A stretch of DNA of 64,000 bases from Roseateles sp. SL47. GTDB taxonomy: Bacteria; Pseudomonadota; Gammaproteobacteria; Burkholderiales; Burkholderiaceae_C. Position 1 is the stretch's first letter; each line of letters begins with the position of its first letter. The stretch lies in assembly GCF_026625885.1 (NCBI RefSeq), contig NZ_CP113068.1, positions 4,898,001-4,962,000 on the forward strand, read 5' to 3'. Below are positions 39,621-48,472 of the stretch, one piece after another. A model generated the notes under the pieces. That model had not been told where the DNA came from. It was given only the letters and a program-made list of their open reading frames with translations, and ran no database searches. A program made the position numbers and the translations under genes.

Positions 39621-39901
39621 GACGCCACCAGCAGGAACCGCTGCGGAAAGCTGATTGACTGAACCGTCAATCGCGGCATGCCGGTTGAATAGTCAATGGA
39701 CGCCCCGCCCACTGCCCCATTCATGTCGATGCTCACCAAGCGAACCGTACGACCTGAGAAGCTCGGATAGGAGCGAGTGAAGCCGGGCGCGTTTGCTGGC
39801 AAGTTGATGAAGTCGAGTGGAACGCCTGCCACAGCAGCCCTTGAGTCGAACCAGGTCTGAAGGTTCGCCGGATTCCTCACCAGCAGCCCGTAGGTGCTCA
39901 T
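39617..39901 (-). CDS. Phage tail-region protein, MSTYG family (short)
   Basis: A 94-residue protein starting at ATG 39901, which overlaps the stop of the large tail protein as ATGA. MSTYGLLVRNPANLQTWFDSRA is followed by strands typical of a small beta domain (RTVRLVSIDMNGAVGGASIDY). It looks like the N-terminal domain of the neighbouring 246-residue protein on its own. Confidence 0.6.
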   Translation of the reverse strand: MSTYGLLVRNPANLQTWFDSRAAVAGVPLDFINLPANAPGFTRSYPSFSGRTVRLVSIDMNGAVGGASIDYSTGMPRLTVQSISFPQRFLLVAS

Positions 39902-42399
39902 GAGAGTTTCCCAAGATCGATGATCGCCGCACCGAGATCCGTGTAGACCGACAGCTTGTTGCCCGCGACCTGTATTCCGTCTGCAGCACCACCGTTGATA
40001 CCTGTCGAGATCAGCCCCGCCGAAAGCGACTGGATGTGCGCGGCCCGAATCAGCGTCCGACCGTTCATCAGGACGTCCCACTTCTGCTGGTCGAGCGGGT
40101 AATCAGAAATGCTTGCGGGTGCCGAAGTGCTGCCGGCTGAAAGAGCCCCGTTGTTCCATGTCAGGTCAACGGATACCCACGCGGTGGCGTCTCCCCCGGT
40201 AGATGAAAGCATTTCAACCAGGGCCTTCCCCTTGCCGCACCCCGCTTGTCCAACCAACAGGTAAGCGCCTCTGTTGGGAAAGTTCGGCGAGCCGAACTTG
40301 GCCTCACTCGCACCGCACCGATACAACGCATCAGCCAGCCCTGCGCTCCCACGGTTGGACTGAGGCTCGTCCGAGGTGCTGATGAAGCACCAGTTTCCTG
40401 GACGGTTATCGCAGATGTAGTTCAAGTCGGATGCGGCTTGTGCGGCGCCAAGGCCGGGGGCGCCGCCGTCAGCGGCCCCGTTCCCGTAGACGTCATAGCT
40501 ACGTGAGAAGACGGTCTGTCCGGTGACACGGTCCAACTCAACCAACGTGTAGCTGCGAATCCCTGGATTTGCTGGAGCGTATCCAAGGAACTGCCCGGTA
40601 TCTCTGTCTCGCAGGCCCAGGCCAAGGTTCCCGGGAAAATTCACCCCGTAGCCGGCCGACTGGAGCACCAAGCGCCGGATTCCAAGCTGTCTGTTGTCGG
40701 TGATAGGGCCCGGGCTGTAGTCACTGGGCGCCGTGGTGGTTGTGCCCACAGGCTCCAACATCGGTGCCGCGAAAAAGAGGTATGAGTCGGCCTGTCCCGC
40801 GAAGGTGTTGTACTTCCGAAGGTACATGCGCACGTAGGCCGCGTTGCCGGGAGCGTCTGCGGCCACATACATTCGCTGATATGCGCCGAGCGAGTTGGCA
40901 GGGCCGCCGAGGGTTGCAGGCGTCTGATACCCAAGCAGCGCTCCCGAGCCTGGAATGTATGCGCCAGCGGTGTCAAAGAACTGGAGACCAATCCCGACCT
41001 GGCAGCGGTGTGACGTCAGGTAGCACGATGCGATGTACTTTTTTCCAGGGGTGGCAGCAGCACTGTGCGATGTATCCCAGCCGCCCATGACATACAGGTC
41101 ACAGGAGACGTCGCTCTGCCCTACTCCAACTTGGCTGACGAAGCCATTTCTCGTGCTCCCCGACAGTACATAGTTCCCTCCGTTCCACTGAGGTATCGAA
41201 GACGCATAGGCTGGATTGGTGACGCCAGCGTTGCCGATGTTCCCAGCCGCCACAGTAAGCACAGTGCTGTAATCAGAGTTGGGCACCAGATTAACGGCGG
41301 AGCCGATGGACGAATTCAACCAGTCTGCAGATGCTTGGATGTCAGCCGCCGAGAGCAGGTTCCCTCCACCAAGCAGGACCCGGCCGTCTTCATCCCGCAG
41401 GATCATGCCCCTGGTGTCAATCTGATTGGCCTTGATCAAGCCCCTGACCCACGCGGCGTCGATCTCGATGATGCCGCCGCTGTGAATACGCCATCCCTGC
41501 ACGCCGGGCACATAGTCGCTTGACTGGATGTAGCTTCCCACCACCATGACACCGGAGGTGATCCGTGACGCCGACACCGAGACAATCATGGCGTTGGTGA
41601 TGAAGGCCTGCCGGAACCGTCCCAGGGCGGCTTCCAACCCCTTGATGTACGCACCCTCCATGTATACACCTGCGGGCAGCAGCTCGCCAGCGGCACTCAT
41701 CGTTGGGGTCGTGAGCACCGTGAAAGGACTAGCGGCAGGCGCGCCGCCGATGCTCTCAATGGTGAAAAGATTCGCCTTGAAGCGGAAGTTCGATGCTGGA
41801 TCTAGCTGCTCGTTTCGGAGCTTCCCCTGCAACACCGACAACAGCCGGGTCACGTCTTGCCCTGTGGTGGCCACCTGGCCGTTGGTCCCTCCGGCAGGGT
41901 CAGATTCCACGCCGTCCGCGCTCGTCCAGGTTGCCCAGACGCACCAGCGCGTCCCGGGATCAACCGGCGCAGATCCCACCTTGCCGACGAACTCATGGAT
42001 GAGAACAGCGTTCCCGCGTGTTGGCGCGTCCAGCTGGTCGGTCGGCCACTTGACGCCGTAAATCTTCGTCCGAGCGTAACCATGCCCGACGGAGAACACA
42101 GGGGATTCCGTCTCGAAGAACAGGAAGTCGAGGCCGGCCGATGCCGCAAACGCTGCCGGAGAAGGGGGGCGGGTGTAGTCCGGTGGATCGCTGCTACTCG
42201 ATCCGCCGCCTGGCATAACTACCGTTGTGGAGCCGTCCCCGTCTCCCGGAGACGCCACGGTGAGCACTTTATTGCCGGGGTTGCCTGCATATCCCCGCAT
42301 CTCCCGTACGTGCTCACGCAAGGATTCGAGGACAACGCGAAGCTCGCGATCTACGCCCTGCTTGGGGACGCCCGGAACGTCTGGCAGGTCCCTTGCCAT
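39898..42399 (-). CDS. Phage tail tip/host-specificity protein (gpJ/DUF1983-like)
   Basis: An 833-residue protein from ATG 42399, which overlaps the upstream TAA. The middle carries DPASNFRFKANLFTIESIGG, the typical DUF1983 turn in lambda gpJ-like tips. It is followed by YMEGAYIKGLEAALGRFRQAFITNAMI and KANQIDTRGMILRDEDGRVLLGGG. The C-terminal half is beta-rich with carbohydrate-module-like segments. It probably forms the receptor-contacting part of the tail. N-terminal gpJ domains are absent, in line with a podovirus-type tail. Confidence 0.72.
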   Translation of the reverse strand: MARDLPDVPGVPKQGVDRELRVVLESLREHVREMRGYAGNPGNKVLTVASPGDGDGSTTVVMPGGGSSSSDPPDYTRPPSPAAFAASAGLDFLFFETESPVFSVGHGYARTKIYGVKWPTDQLDAPTRGNAVLIHEFVGKVGSAPVDPGTRWCVWATWTSADGVESDPAGGTNGQVATTGQDVTRLLSVLQGKLRNEQLDPASNFRFKANLFTIESIGGAPAASPFTVLTTPTMSAAGELLPAGVYMEGAYIKGLEAALGRFRQAFITNAMIVSVSASRITSGVMVVGSYIQSSDYVPGVQGWRIHSGGIIEIDAAWVRGLIKANQIDTRGMILRDEDGRVLLGGGNLLSAADIQASADWLNSSIGSAVNLVPNSDYSTVLTVAAGNIGNAGVTNPAYASSIPQWNGGNYVLSGSTRNGFVSQVGVGQSDVSCDLYVMGGWDTSHSAAATPGKKYIASCYLTSHRCQVGIGLQFFDTAGAYIPGSGALLGYQTPATLGGPANSLGAYQRMYVAADAPGNAAYVRMYLRKYNTFAGQADSYLFFAAPMLEPVGTTTTAPSDYSPGPITDNRQLGIRRLVLQSAGYGVNFPGNLGLGLRDRDTGQFLGYAPANPGIRSYTLVELDRVTGQTVFSRSYDVYGNGAADGGAPGLGAAQAASDLNYICDNRPGNWCFISTSDEPQSNRGSAGLADALYRCGASEAKFGSPNFPNRGAYLLVGQAGCGKGKALVEMLSSTGGDATAWVSVDLTWNNGALSAGSTSAPASISDYPLDQQKWDVLMNGRTLIRAAHIQSLSAGLISTGINGGAADGIQVAGNKLSVYTDLGAAIIDLGKLS

Positions 42400-44042
42400 T
42401 AGTCGGCCCGAAGGTCTCGCAACGAAGGCGCAAAGTTGGCGCCAATCACCGTCCCGGCCGTGGCAATCTCGAACTGCCACTCTTTCCCTGGGCTGCCGCC
42501 ATCCAGGGTGAATGCCTCGCCGTCTGTGACAACTCGCTCGTCTCGCAGCTCGAAGATTACCTCTCCTGTAGCCTCGTCAACGGCGCTGCAGTATGCCCTG
42601 ACCGTCGCTGGGAAGCGCCTCGCGATCAACTCGCCGGCACTGATGGTCACCTCCTGCGCCGAACGGAACACTTTGCTGCGGAACGTCGCCGTGGTGAAGG
42701 CCTGGCCCGCGTCCCATTTTTTGATGGATCCACCATCAAGAATGAACACAGAATCTCGAAGCTTGTCCAGGAATGCGCAGGTGAAGCCCTGCTCGGCGTA
42801 GTAGATGCCGGCCGGCTCTCGCGTGTTGATGGCAAAACACCGCCTGGCGCCACCTGGCTGAACTTCATAGGAGCCCAGATATAGGCCCTCATAGAGAACG
42901 CCCACGAGGGTCTCCGGGTTGAGCGCCAGCCACTGATCGCGAGTCAAGATGCCATCGGTCAGCAGGCGCGCTCCAAGGTCTCCGTAATATGCCAAGCCGT
43001 CTGGGGATGCCCACACAACACCGTGCTCGACATTGCAAATCGATCGTTCGGAGACGCACCCCTTTTCGAAAGGAATGCTCTGATCGCTCATCGACCCCGG
43101 AAGTGACCCGCTCAGGATGTACGGGCGACCGGTCGTCAGCACAAGAAGATTCCCAGACCATACCGCTAGTCCAACCGGTGTGACATCCGCCGGGATGAAC
43201 TCATACGCCACCGGCCAGGCATACCCCTTGTAGGACTCACAGAAGCGAACTGATCGCCCGGAGATCCCGGCCAGCATGCCGGACCAAAGACCGATCAAGC
43301 ACTTCAGGTCTGCCGGCGGCATCTCCCACCCGGTGGTAGCCAGGGTGCCAGCACCGACCGCCAACCCTTCATCGAGTGTGCCCGGGTCCGTCGATGGAAT
43401 GTCCTTCAAGAAGAAGAAGTCGCTTTGCCCGCTTGTGCCGACTTCGCTTCGGTAGATGCGTCTGGTCGTGATTCCGTAGTTTCCGGCGGGTACGGCTGGG
43501 AGATTGGCAATACTCACCGTTGAACTGGGCCGAGCCGTCAGCGATCCGATGATCCGAGGCTTGGACTCCTCTCCCTTGTCGGTGATGAACGTGTCTGCAT
43601 AAAACACCAGGCGCTCATCCCCAGAGCCGACAGCCGCGACGGTCAGCAAAGAACTGCCGTCAGGTGCCGGAACGCCGAGTTCGCGTGCTGCGGTTGGATA
43701 CGGTGGTGCGGCGAGGCCGATCACGTTGTCAGTGACCTTTGGAGCACCTGATCCAGTGAAGTAGGTTCGTTCCGTGGAATCCGAGGCGTAGAAGCCTCTC
43801 ACCACATGCACCACGGTTGTCCAGGACATCCAATAGGCCGTGTCGGAAAGCACGTCCCGCCCCATTCGATAGATCGTCCTGCGGTCAAACGGCACCGCCG
43901 CGACCTGTGCCGCCTGGCGCCAGGGAGTCAATTCGCCCAGTCGCGGACGCTGGTTGACAGAATTTTCACCAACCGAATCACCGAGCAGCCGGGCATCGAC
44001 CGCCTGAATGGATCCGGCCATTCCAGTGATGATGAAACGCAT
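42399..44042 (-). CDS. Putative tail nozzle/hub protein (beta-propeller-like)
   Basis: A 547-residue beta-rich protein. The N-terminal region (LLGDSVGENSVNQRPRLGELTPWRQ) and repeated WSG-NLLVLTTGRPYILSG-like blades resemble the tail-needle/nozzle proteins of short-tailed phages (P22 gp10 or T7 gp12 type). The match is by general pattern only. It is the first gene after a 155-base gap and has no ribosome site; the shared promoter element lies directly upstream. Confidence 0.55.
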   Translation of the reverse strand: MRFIITGMAGSIQAVDARLLGDSVGENSVNQRPRLGELTPWRQAAQVAAVPFDRRTIYRMGRDVLSDTAYWMSWTTVVHVVRGFYASDSTERTYFTGSGAPKVTDNVIGLAAPPYPTAARELGVPAPDGSSLLTVAAVGSGDERLVFYADTFITDKGEESKPRIIGSLTARPSSTVSIANLPAVPAGNYGITTRRIYRSEVGTSGQSDFFFLKDIPSTDPGTLDEGLAVGAGTLATTGWEMPPADLKCLIGLWSGMLAGISGRSVRFCESYKGYAWPVAYEFIPADVTPVGLAVWSGNLLVLTTGRPYILSGSLPGSMSDQSIPFEKGCVSERSICNVEHGVVWASPDGLAYYGDLGARLLTDGILTRDQWLALNPETLVGVLYEGLYLGSYEVQPGGARRCFAINTREPAGIYYAEQGFTCAFLDKLRDSVFILDGGSIKKWDAGQAFTTATFRSKVFRSAQEVTISAGELIARRFPATVRAYCSAVDEATGEVIFELRDERVVTDGEAFTLDGGSPGKEWQFEIATAGTVIGANFAPSLRDLRAD

Positions 44043-44048
44043 CCCCGG

Positions 44049-44076
44049 AGCATGAGGCGGGTTAACGCGAAGTCAA
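44049..44076 (-). promoter_or_regulatory. Late promoter-like element upstream of the tail nozzle-like gene
   Basis: The CGGGTTGACTTCG 13-mer is present with the same spacing: TTGACT, 16 bases, CATGCT, six bases, ATG. The -10 is a weaker match than at the other two sites. Confidence 0.5.
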
Positions 44077-44197
44077 CCCGATCGAGCGCTTGCGAACACC
44101 GCACAACTCCGGGCGCACTCCCCCACATGCGGAATGCTCGCGCCGAAACTTCCAGATACATTTGCCGACACAAATTCAAAAGCTATCAGGCGAGGAA

Positions 44198-44467
44198 ATG
44201 AGGGGTCGGATCGTGTGGGGCGTAGGCATTGCGCTGGTTGCGTTATTCAATGCCGGGTACGGAGCAATGCACTTCTGGGAGGACCCAGAAGGAGGTCTCG
44301 GAAACTTCGCAGCGTCATTCCTGCTCACATTGGTGGCTGTCCTCATCGCCCGCCCCACCAGGAGAACTGATGCAGAAGATCATGGCACCGCCGACCTTCT
44401 GGATCAGACCTCCACCCCTAGTCCCAGCGGAGAGCCTGGCGCACCGCCAAAACGCCCTCGGCCGTGA
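44198..44467 (+). CDS. Small membrane protein (cargo), relative of the gene at 23229
   Basis: An 89-residue protein from ATG 44198 (AGGCGAGGAA just upstream). The two hydrophobic stretches (IVWGVGIALVALFNAGYGAM, NFAASFLLTLVAVLIA) and the loop HFWEDPEGGLG match the gene just outside the prophage at 23229-23495. It lies on the plus strand between late minus-strand tail genes, so it must have its own promoter and is a typical moron. Function unknown; membrane location would suit superinfection exclusion, but that is a guess. Confidence 0.72.
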   Translation: MRGRIVWGVGIALVALFNAGYGAMHFWEDPEGGLGNFAASFLLTLVAVLIARPTRRTDAEDHGTADLLDQTSTPSPSGEPGAPPKRPRP

Positions 44468-44660
44468 GCTCGTCTCCCAATAGCAGCCCCTTCTCCCGAA
44501 GCGCATCTTTCGCGCAATAGACATAGAGATCGCTTCCCGTCAAATACTCGTGTGCCGTAGCAGCCAACGCGTCGTCAGAGAGAGCGAGAAGGAGTTCGCG
44601 GCGACCCGGTTCTGCCAGTTCAGCCAATGCCCGTTCAACACGGTCGTCAATCAACTGCAT
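44418..44660 (-). CDS. Hypothetical helical protein
   Basis: An 80-residue acidic, helical protein (MQLIDDRVERALAELAEPGRRELLLALSDDALAATAHEYL). No family recognised. It follows the tail-spike gene by 15 bases on the same strand, and its 3' end overlaps the convergent cargo gene by 50 bases. Confidence 0.55.
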   Translation of the reverse strand: MQLIDDRVERALAELAEPGRRELLLALSDDALAATAHEYLTGSDLYVYCAKDALREKGLLLGDELTAEGVLAVRQALRWD

Positions 44661-44675
44661 AAATTGCGCCTTCGT

Positions 44676-46364
44676 TCAAGAGAATGCCAGCCCCCGCTGT
44701 TGATCAACCAGCTGAGCTTCCGTCACAACGTCGACGTTCGCGCGCTGTGCGTCAAGATAATCCACCAGCCCCAGAAAGGCGGGCGTGTTCTCGGCCACGC
44801 CATGGAACACAAACCTCATGACCCCCTTGGCGGCGATCACCTTATCGACCAAACCCTGCATGTGGGCAGCGGTGTGAATCGAGGTATCAACGCCGAAGGC
44901 TTGCAGGTTGTACGGGTCGGGCGTGGGCACAACCTCAGGCCGAAGATACGGGATAGTGCCGGCTGAATAGATGTTGAACGACCGCATGCTACGGAACGCA
45001 TCGCGAAAAACCTTGTCCCTCGCAGAGCCCATGCTGACATTGCTGAAGTAACTCCCGTCTGCCCCGCCCCGCCAGCCTTCGGCCTCGTAAAGCGCCCTCA
45101 TCGCCGACATCTTTGCCGCGAACTCGGGCAGGGAGTCTGTTGGAGCTTCGGTGTCCCAAGCCTGGCTTGCGATCTGCCATCCAAACTCGTTTTGCAGACG
45201 CGTGAGTTGCTTGGCAGTCATCTGATACTGATCCGGAGTGCCTCGGATCACACTCGCAACGGCACCCGGGTATGCGACTCCGGGGAATCCACGGCTGCCC
45301 ATCACCCGCATTGCAGCCGTCCAGGTGTCTTGCCGACAGTCATCGAAGCCGATAATCACAGCCCCTCGCTTAAGGAGGGCCGGGCAAGCAAAGATGTTGC
45401 CAACCAACATTGCTCCCACGTCAGAGCTCGTGATCCGGAAGCCTGCTGTCACCACCGCAGTGAGAGGCCCAGGGGCACCGACCGCAGTGAAGTTTGATGC
45501 TGGTACGCCGAGAGTCTGCCAGTAGGTGGCACCAACTTTCAGGGTCGCATTGAACGGGTAGACCACCTCCGCCTGCCAATAGTTGGCGCTTGCCGAGCCA
45601 ATCTGCCCTGTCGTGTAGAGGCGAATCTGCATGGTGCCGGGAGGCGAGCCCGACAGCATCTTGAGCTGCACATAGACATTGTTTCCGGTGACGTCATAAG
45701 CGACGGTGTTCTCTACCGCCCGCGCAACCACGATGTCCGAGTTCGCGATCCAGCTGACCCGCATGGACTGTCCATTGGTCGCCGAGCCGCCATAGTTCGC
45801 GTTCGCGCTATTCCAGGTTTCGCCCACGAATGGGTCGGTGTAATCGGAATTGACGCCGATGTTTCCGGAGTTGATGACGGTATTGACGCTCGTCGGCGAG
45901 AAGAACATGGCCAACACCTTCCGCTTCGGGAAGCCCACCAGCGGCAGGTTCGAGGCGCGCGGTGAACTGAACGGGTGATAGCCGCCATAGTTTGGGATGC
46001 CGGTGACACCAAATGGCGTAACAACGGACTGCGGCGTGAAAGTGACGTCCGCACGTCCGGCCGCCCCAACGTTCTGTACGGCCTGAAGCGGGCCAGTGAA
46101 GCTCAGCGCCGACGCCTGACCAACAATCTGTGTATCACCTTGCTGCACAGCGACGGAGCCCCCGCCCATACCGCCTAGCTGGGTGCCATCTTTCGAGTAC
46201 CACTTGCCATCGTTGGGATCGAACAACGCCTGGATGCGATCTTTCGCCGTGGCGGCAACCGTTACGGCGGCGCCCGCGCCGACAGCAACTGCCTCAAGTG
46301 CAGCCCCCAAATCGCGGGTCATCCCTGCTTTGAAGCCCTGCCAGTCATTCACGAATCGAATCAT
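44676..46364 (-). CDS. Tail spike with polysaccharide-deacetylase-like domain
   Basis: A 562-residue protein. After a short N-terminal helical region comes a linker with NDGKWYSKDGTQLGGMG and QNVGAAGRADVTFTPQS, typical of tail-spike necks. A beta-sandwich-like middle follows, and from about residue 330 a NodB/polysaccharide-deacetylase-like fold: GAVIIGFDDCRQDTWTAAMRVMGSRGFPGVAYP (FDD metal-site strand) through GVMRFVFHGVAEN to VTEAQLVDQQ. It could strip acetyl groups from a surface polysaccharide receptor. The catalytic set cannot be fully confirmed by eye. Confidence 0.7.
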   Translation of the reverse strand: MIRFVNDWQGFKAGMTRDLGAALEAVAVGAGAAVTVAATAKDRIQALFDPNDGKWYSKDGTQLGGMGGGSVAVQQGDTQIVGQASALSFTGPLQAVQNVGAAGRADVTFTPQSVVTPFGVTGIPNYGGYHPFSSPRASNLPLVGFPKRKVLAMFFSPTSVNTVINSGNIGVNSDYTDPFVGETWNSANANYGGSATNGQSMRVSWIANSDIVVARAVENTVAYDVTGNNVYVQLKMLSGSPPGTMQIRLYTTGQIGSASANYWQAEVVYPFNATLKVGATYWQTLGVPASNFTAVGAPGPLTAVVTAGFRITSSDVGAMLVGNIFACPALLKRGAVIIGFDDCRQDTWTAAMRVMGSRGFPGVAYPGAVASVIRGTPDQYQMTAKQLTRLQNEFGWQIASQAWDTEAPTDSLPEFAAKMSAMRALYEAEGWRGGADGSYFSNVSMGSARDKVFRDAFRSMRSFNIYSAGTIPYLRPEVVPTPDPYNLQAFGVDTSIHTAAHMQGLVDKVIAAKGVMRFVFHGVAENTPAFLGLVDYLDAQRANVDVVTEAQLVDQQRGLAFS

Positions 46365-46373
46365 CGAAGCACC

Positions 46374-46985
46374 TCAGTACATCGTGGGCCGGCGGCGCCG
46401 AATCTTTGCCTGGCCCTTGGTCTTGTTGAATGCAGCAGCGTTGCAGGCTGCGCCGAATCTCTCGGCCGCCACCTGGGCCGCCGTCAGATCGGTCCAATCC
46501 TTCTTCGCCATAGCGAATAGCGTCTGTTTCGCCCCTTCTCGCAAGGTTTCGGCATGGTCCTCAGCGATCCAGTCAGGAAGCCCTTCGGCGGCGGTGGACG
46601 GCTTCAGCGAAAGCTGCAACGTCACCGGGACGGCGCGGGTGGGCACCGGGCCGATGAAGAATTGCCCGGCATGGAACCATACGTATGGGCGCTGCCGGCC
46701 AGTGCTTTGGGCGCTCCTTGCATCCTCGACGTCCAGTAGGTCGACCTTCCTGTCATCACCGACATCGGCCTGGGAGATCCGGACGACGCTGGCGCCGTCT
46801 GGGAGAGCCAGGACGTAGCCCGCAACGCCCGTCTGGGTCTGGAAAGGATCCAGGGTCACCGTCCACACATGAGTCTGCTCGCAGAAGGCGCGGGCAGCTC
46901 GGCGTAGGTGAGAGATGGCAGTCAACTCAGGGCAGCCATCCACGTCGACCAGCAGGTCAGGCAACAGGTCGTCGAACAGGATCAT
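46374..46985 (-). CDS. Phage tail tube/adaptor-like protein
   Basis: A 203-residue protein: FDDLLPDLLVDVDGCPELTAISHLRRAARAFCEQTHVWTVTLDP at the start, then strands, and a helical end (DWIAEDHAETLREGAKQTLFAMAKKDWTD). The layout (N-terminal helices, then beta domain, then C-terminal helices) is that of head-tail adaptor or tubular proteins in podoviruses. It overlaps the upstream adaptor gene by four bases. Confidence 0.6.
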   Translation of the reverse strand: MILFDDLLPDLLVDVDGCPELTAISHLRRAARAFCEQTHVWTVTLDPFQTQTGVAGYVLALPDGASVVRISQADVGDDRKVDLLDVEDARSAQSTGRQRPYVWFHAGQFFIGPVPTRAVPVTLQLSLKPSTAAEGLPDWIAEDHAETLREGAKQTLFAMAKKDWTDLTAAQVAAERFGAACNAAAFNKTKGQAKIRRRRPTMY

Positions 46986-47773
46986 GACGCGGACCCCACC
47001 GGCTGTGGCGCAAACGGCAAACGCTTCAAGTTCGGATTGGTTCCTGTCAGTGCTGCCACGCGGGCATTGATAGAGGCGGTGAACAGGCTCACATACTGTC
47101 CAGCCCTGCCGTCCTCGGCGGCTGCGTCGGCTCGCTTCAGATAGGCCCGGGCGCAGATGTAGTTCACCAGGTCGTCCGCGTTCTCGTTGCTGAGGCTGAT
47201 CTCGGTGTCATTCGCACCGTCAAGCCTGTAGAGCTCGGCTCCCTTCTCACCGCCGGCCGGGATCTGGTCCGGCTCCGCGATATACGACAGGTCCACCCAC
47301 AGCCTCCCGGCAGGCACGCCCGGCTCAACGAAGAAGTGCCGCGGCGTCATGGGGTCGAAGGTGAACTGCCGCACGAAGGTGCCGACGGAGCTGTGCCAGT
47401 TCGGGCTTTGCCGGTCCAGCAACTTCCGATCCACTGCCGGTGGGATTGCCCGTCCCGGCGTCACGCCATCGGCACCCATGTTGCGCACCAGCCCGAGCAA
47501 CTGCATGCCGCGCACCGGTTGGAGAGGTGGAGCCCCTCCCTCCCTCTTCACATCCGCAGTCGGCAGTTCCTCGATCGACTGTTTCGTGCCCGGCTTCAGC
47601 CGCACCGCATCCATCCGGCTGCATGCCGCAGGCAAGTATTTGATGATGGCCAGCTGGGCATCGTTGGCCCAGGAAACCATGTCGCGCTCCGGATGCACTT
47701 TGAACTGCGGTTTCACGTCCTGCAGCATCGAGGACGCCTTCCACAGCAGTTCCCGCACCAGCATGCGCGACAT
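46982..47773 (-). CDS. Phage adaptor protein, DUF6682-like
   Basis: A 263-residue protein: VRELLWKASSMLQDVKPQFKVHPERDMVSWANDAQLAIIKYLPAACS near the start matches the DUF6682 adaptor pattern (short helices, then a D-x-E-hydrophobic start and WxNDAQ). The C-terminal half has LSNENADDLVNYICARAYLKRADAAAEDGRA, the helical bundle expected of connector proteins. It is likely part of the neck between head and tail. Confidence 0.68.
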   Translation of the reverse strand: MSRMLVRELLWKASSMLQDVKPQFKVHPERDMVSWANDAQLAIIKYLPAACSRMDAVRLKPGTKQSIEELPTADVKREGGAPPLQPVRGMQLLGLVRNMGADGVTPGRAIPPAVDRKLLDRQSPNWHSSVGTFVRQFTFDPMTPRHFFVEPGVPAGRLWVDLSYIAEPDQIPAGGEKGAELYRLDGANDTEISLSNENADDLVNYICARAYLKRADAAAEDGRAGQYVSLFTASINARVAALTGTNPNLKRLPFAPQPVGSAS

Positions 47774-47777
47774 ACGA

Positions 47778-48278
47778 TCAGCCGCCCGACTTCAACGCAT
47801 CGATGACGAACTGCTTGAGGTTGTCACCCTTCTTCGTGTGATGCGGCTTGGACAGGCCTTGGTCCTGGGCGAACTTCCGCACCTGCTCGTCATCCAGCGG
47901 GCCCAGGTCATACACCTCACCCTCGGGGGAGGTGATGACAAACCGCGCGGGCTCAGTCGCCGGGTCCTGCGTGGGCCCGGGCGGAAGCCCGGACGTCGAA
48001 GAGCCGTCTTTCGAGTCGTTCTCGTCCTCGTCCAGTTCGTCGTCCAGGTCGCCGTCAAACTTCATGGCCGGCCTGGGCTTCACGACGGCAGGCGTCGTGT
48101 CCCCGCCATACGCGCGAAAGCCGCAAGGTGCGGCCGCAATCAGGGCTTCAGCAAGCTCGTCGTCGTCAATGGTCGCCACGACGTCACCTCGGTCGTTGGC
48201 GGCGAACTTGATCGACTGGCCGCCAAAGTCAACGGCGATCTTCTCGGTGGGGCCGCGGCGGTAGGCTTGGACTTTCAT
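47778..48278 (-). CDS. Hypothetical head-region protein with acidic linker
   Basis: A 166-residue protein with a small N-terminal beta domain (KVQAYRRGPTEKIAVDFGGQSIKF), a very acidic centre (DGDLDDELDEDENDSKDG) and a C-terminal part (DDEQVRKFAQDQGLSKPHHTKKGDNLKQFVIDAL) that resembles a SAP/HeH-type helix pair. It overlaps the upstream small gene by four bases. Role unknown. Confidence 0.55.
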   Translation of the reverse strand: MKVQAYRRGPTEKIAVDFGGQSIKFAANDRGDVVATIDDDELAEALIAAAPCGFRAYGGDTTPAVVKPRPAMKFDGDLDDELDEDENDSKDGSSTSGLPPGPTQDPATEPARFVITSPEGEVYDLGPLDDEQVRKFAQDQGLSKPHHTKKGDNLKQFVIDALKSGG

Positions 48279-48472
48279 TGGTCATCCTCGTAGCGATGGC
48301 TGATGGCGATCCTGATCTGGGTCTTCAGCTTGTCGTCGTCGTACCGGTCGGCCTCGCTGCGAGAGATGCCCATCGTGTGGGCATACTTCCGCAGGGGCTC
48401 CCCGCTCATGTGCATGTAGTTGTCGCGATTGACCGGCGGACCATCCTCGACAACACCGGCATCGCCGCTCAT
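48275..48472 (-). CDS. Small hypothetical head-region protein
   Basis: A 65-residue protein (MSGEPLRKYAHTMGISRSEADRYDDDKLKTQIRIA). The central block looks like a small helical fold. Its start overlaps the upstream decoration-like gene's stop and its stop overlaps the downstream start, so it is translationally embedded in the head operon. Confidence 0.55.
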   Translation of the reverse strand: MSGDAGVVEDGPPVNRDNYMHMSGEPLRKYAHTMGISRSEADRYDDDKLKTQIRIAISHRYEDDQ

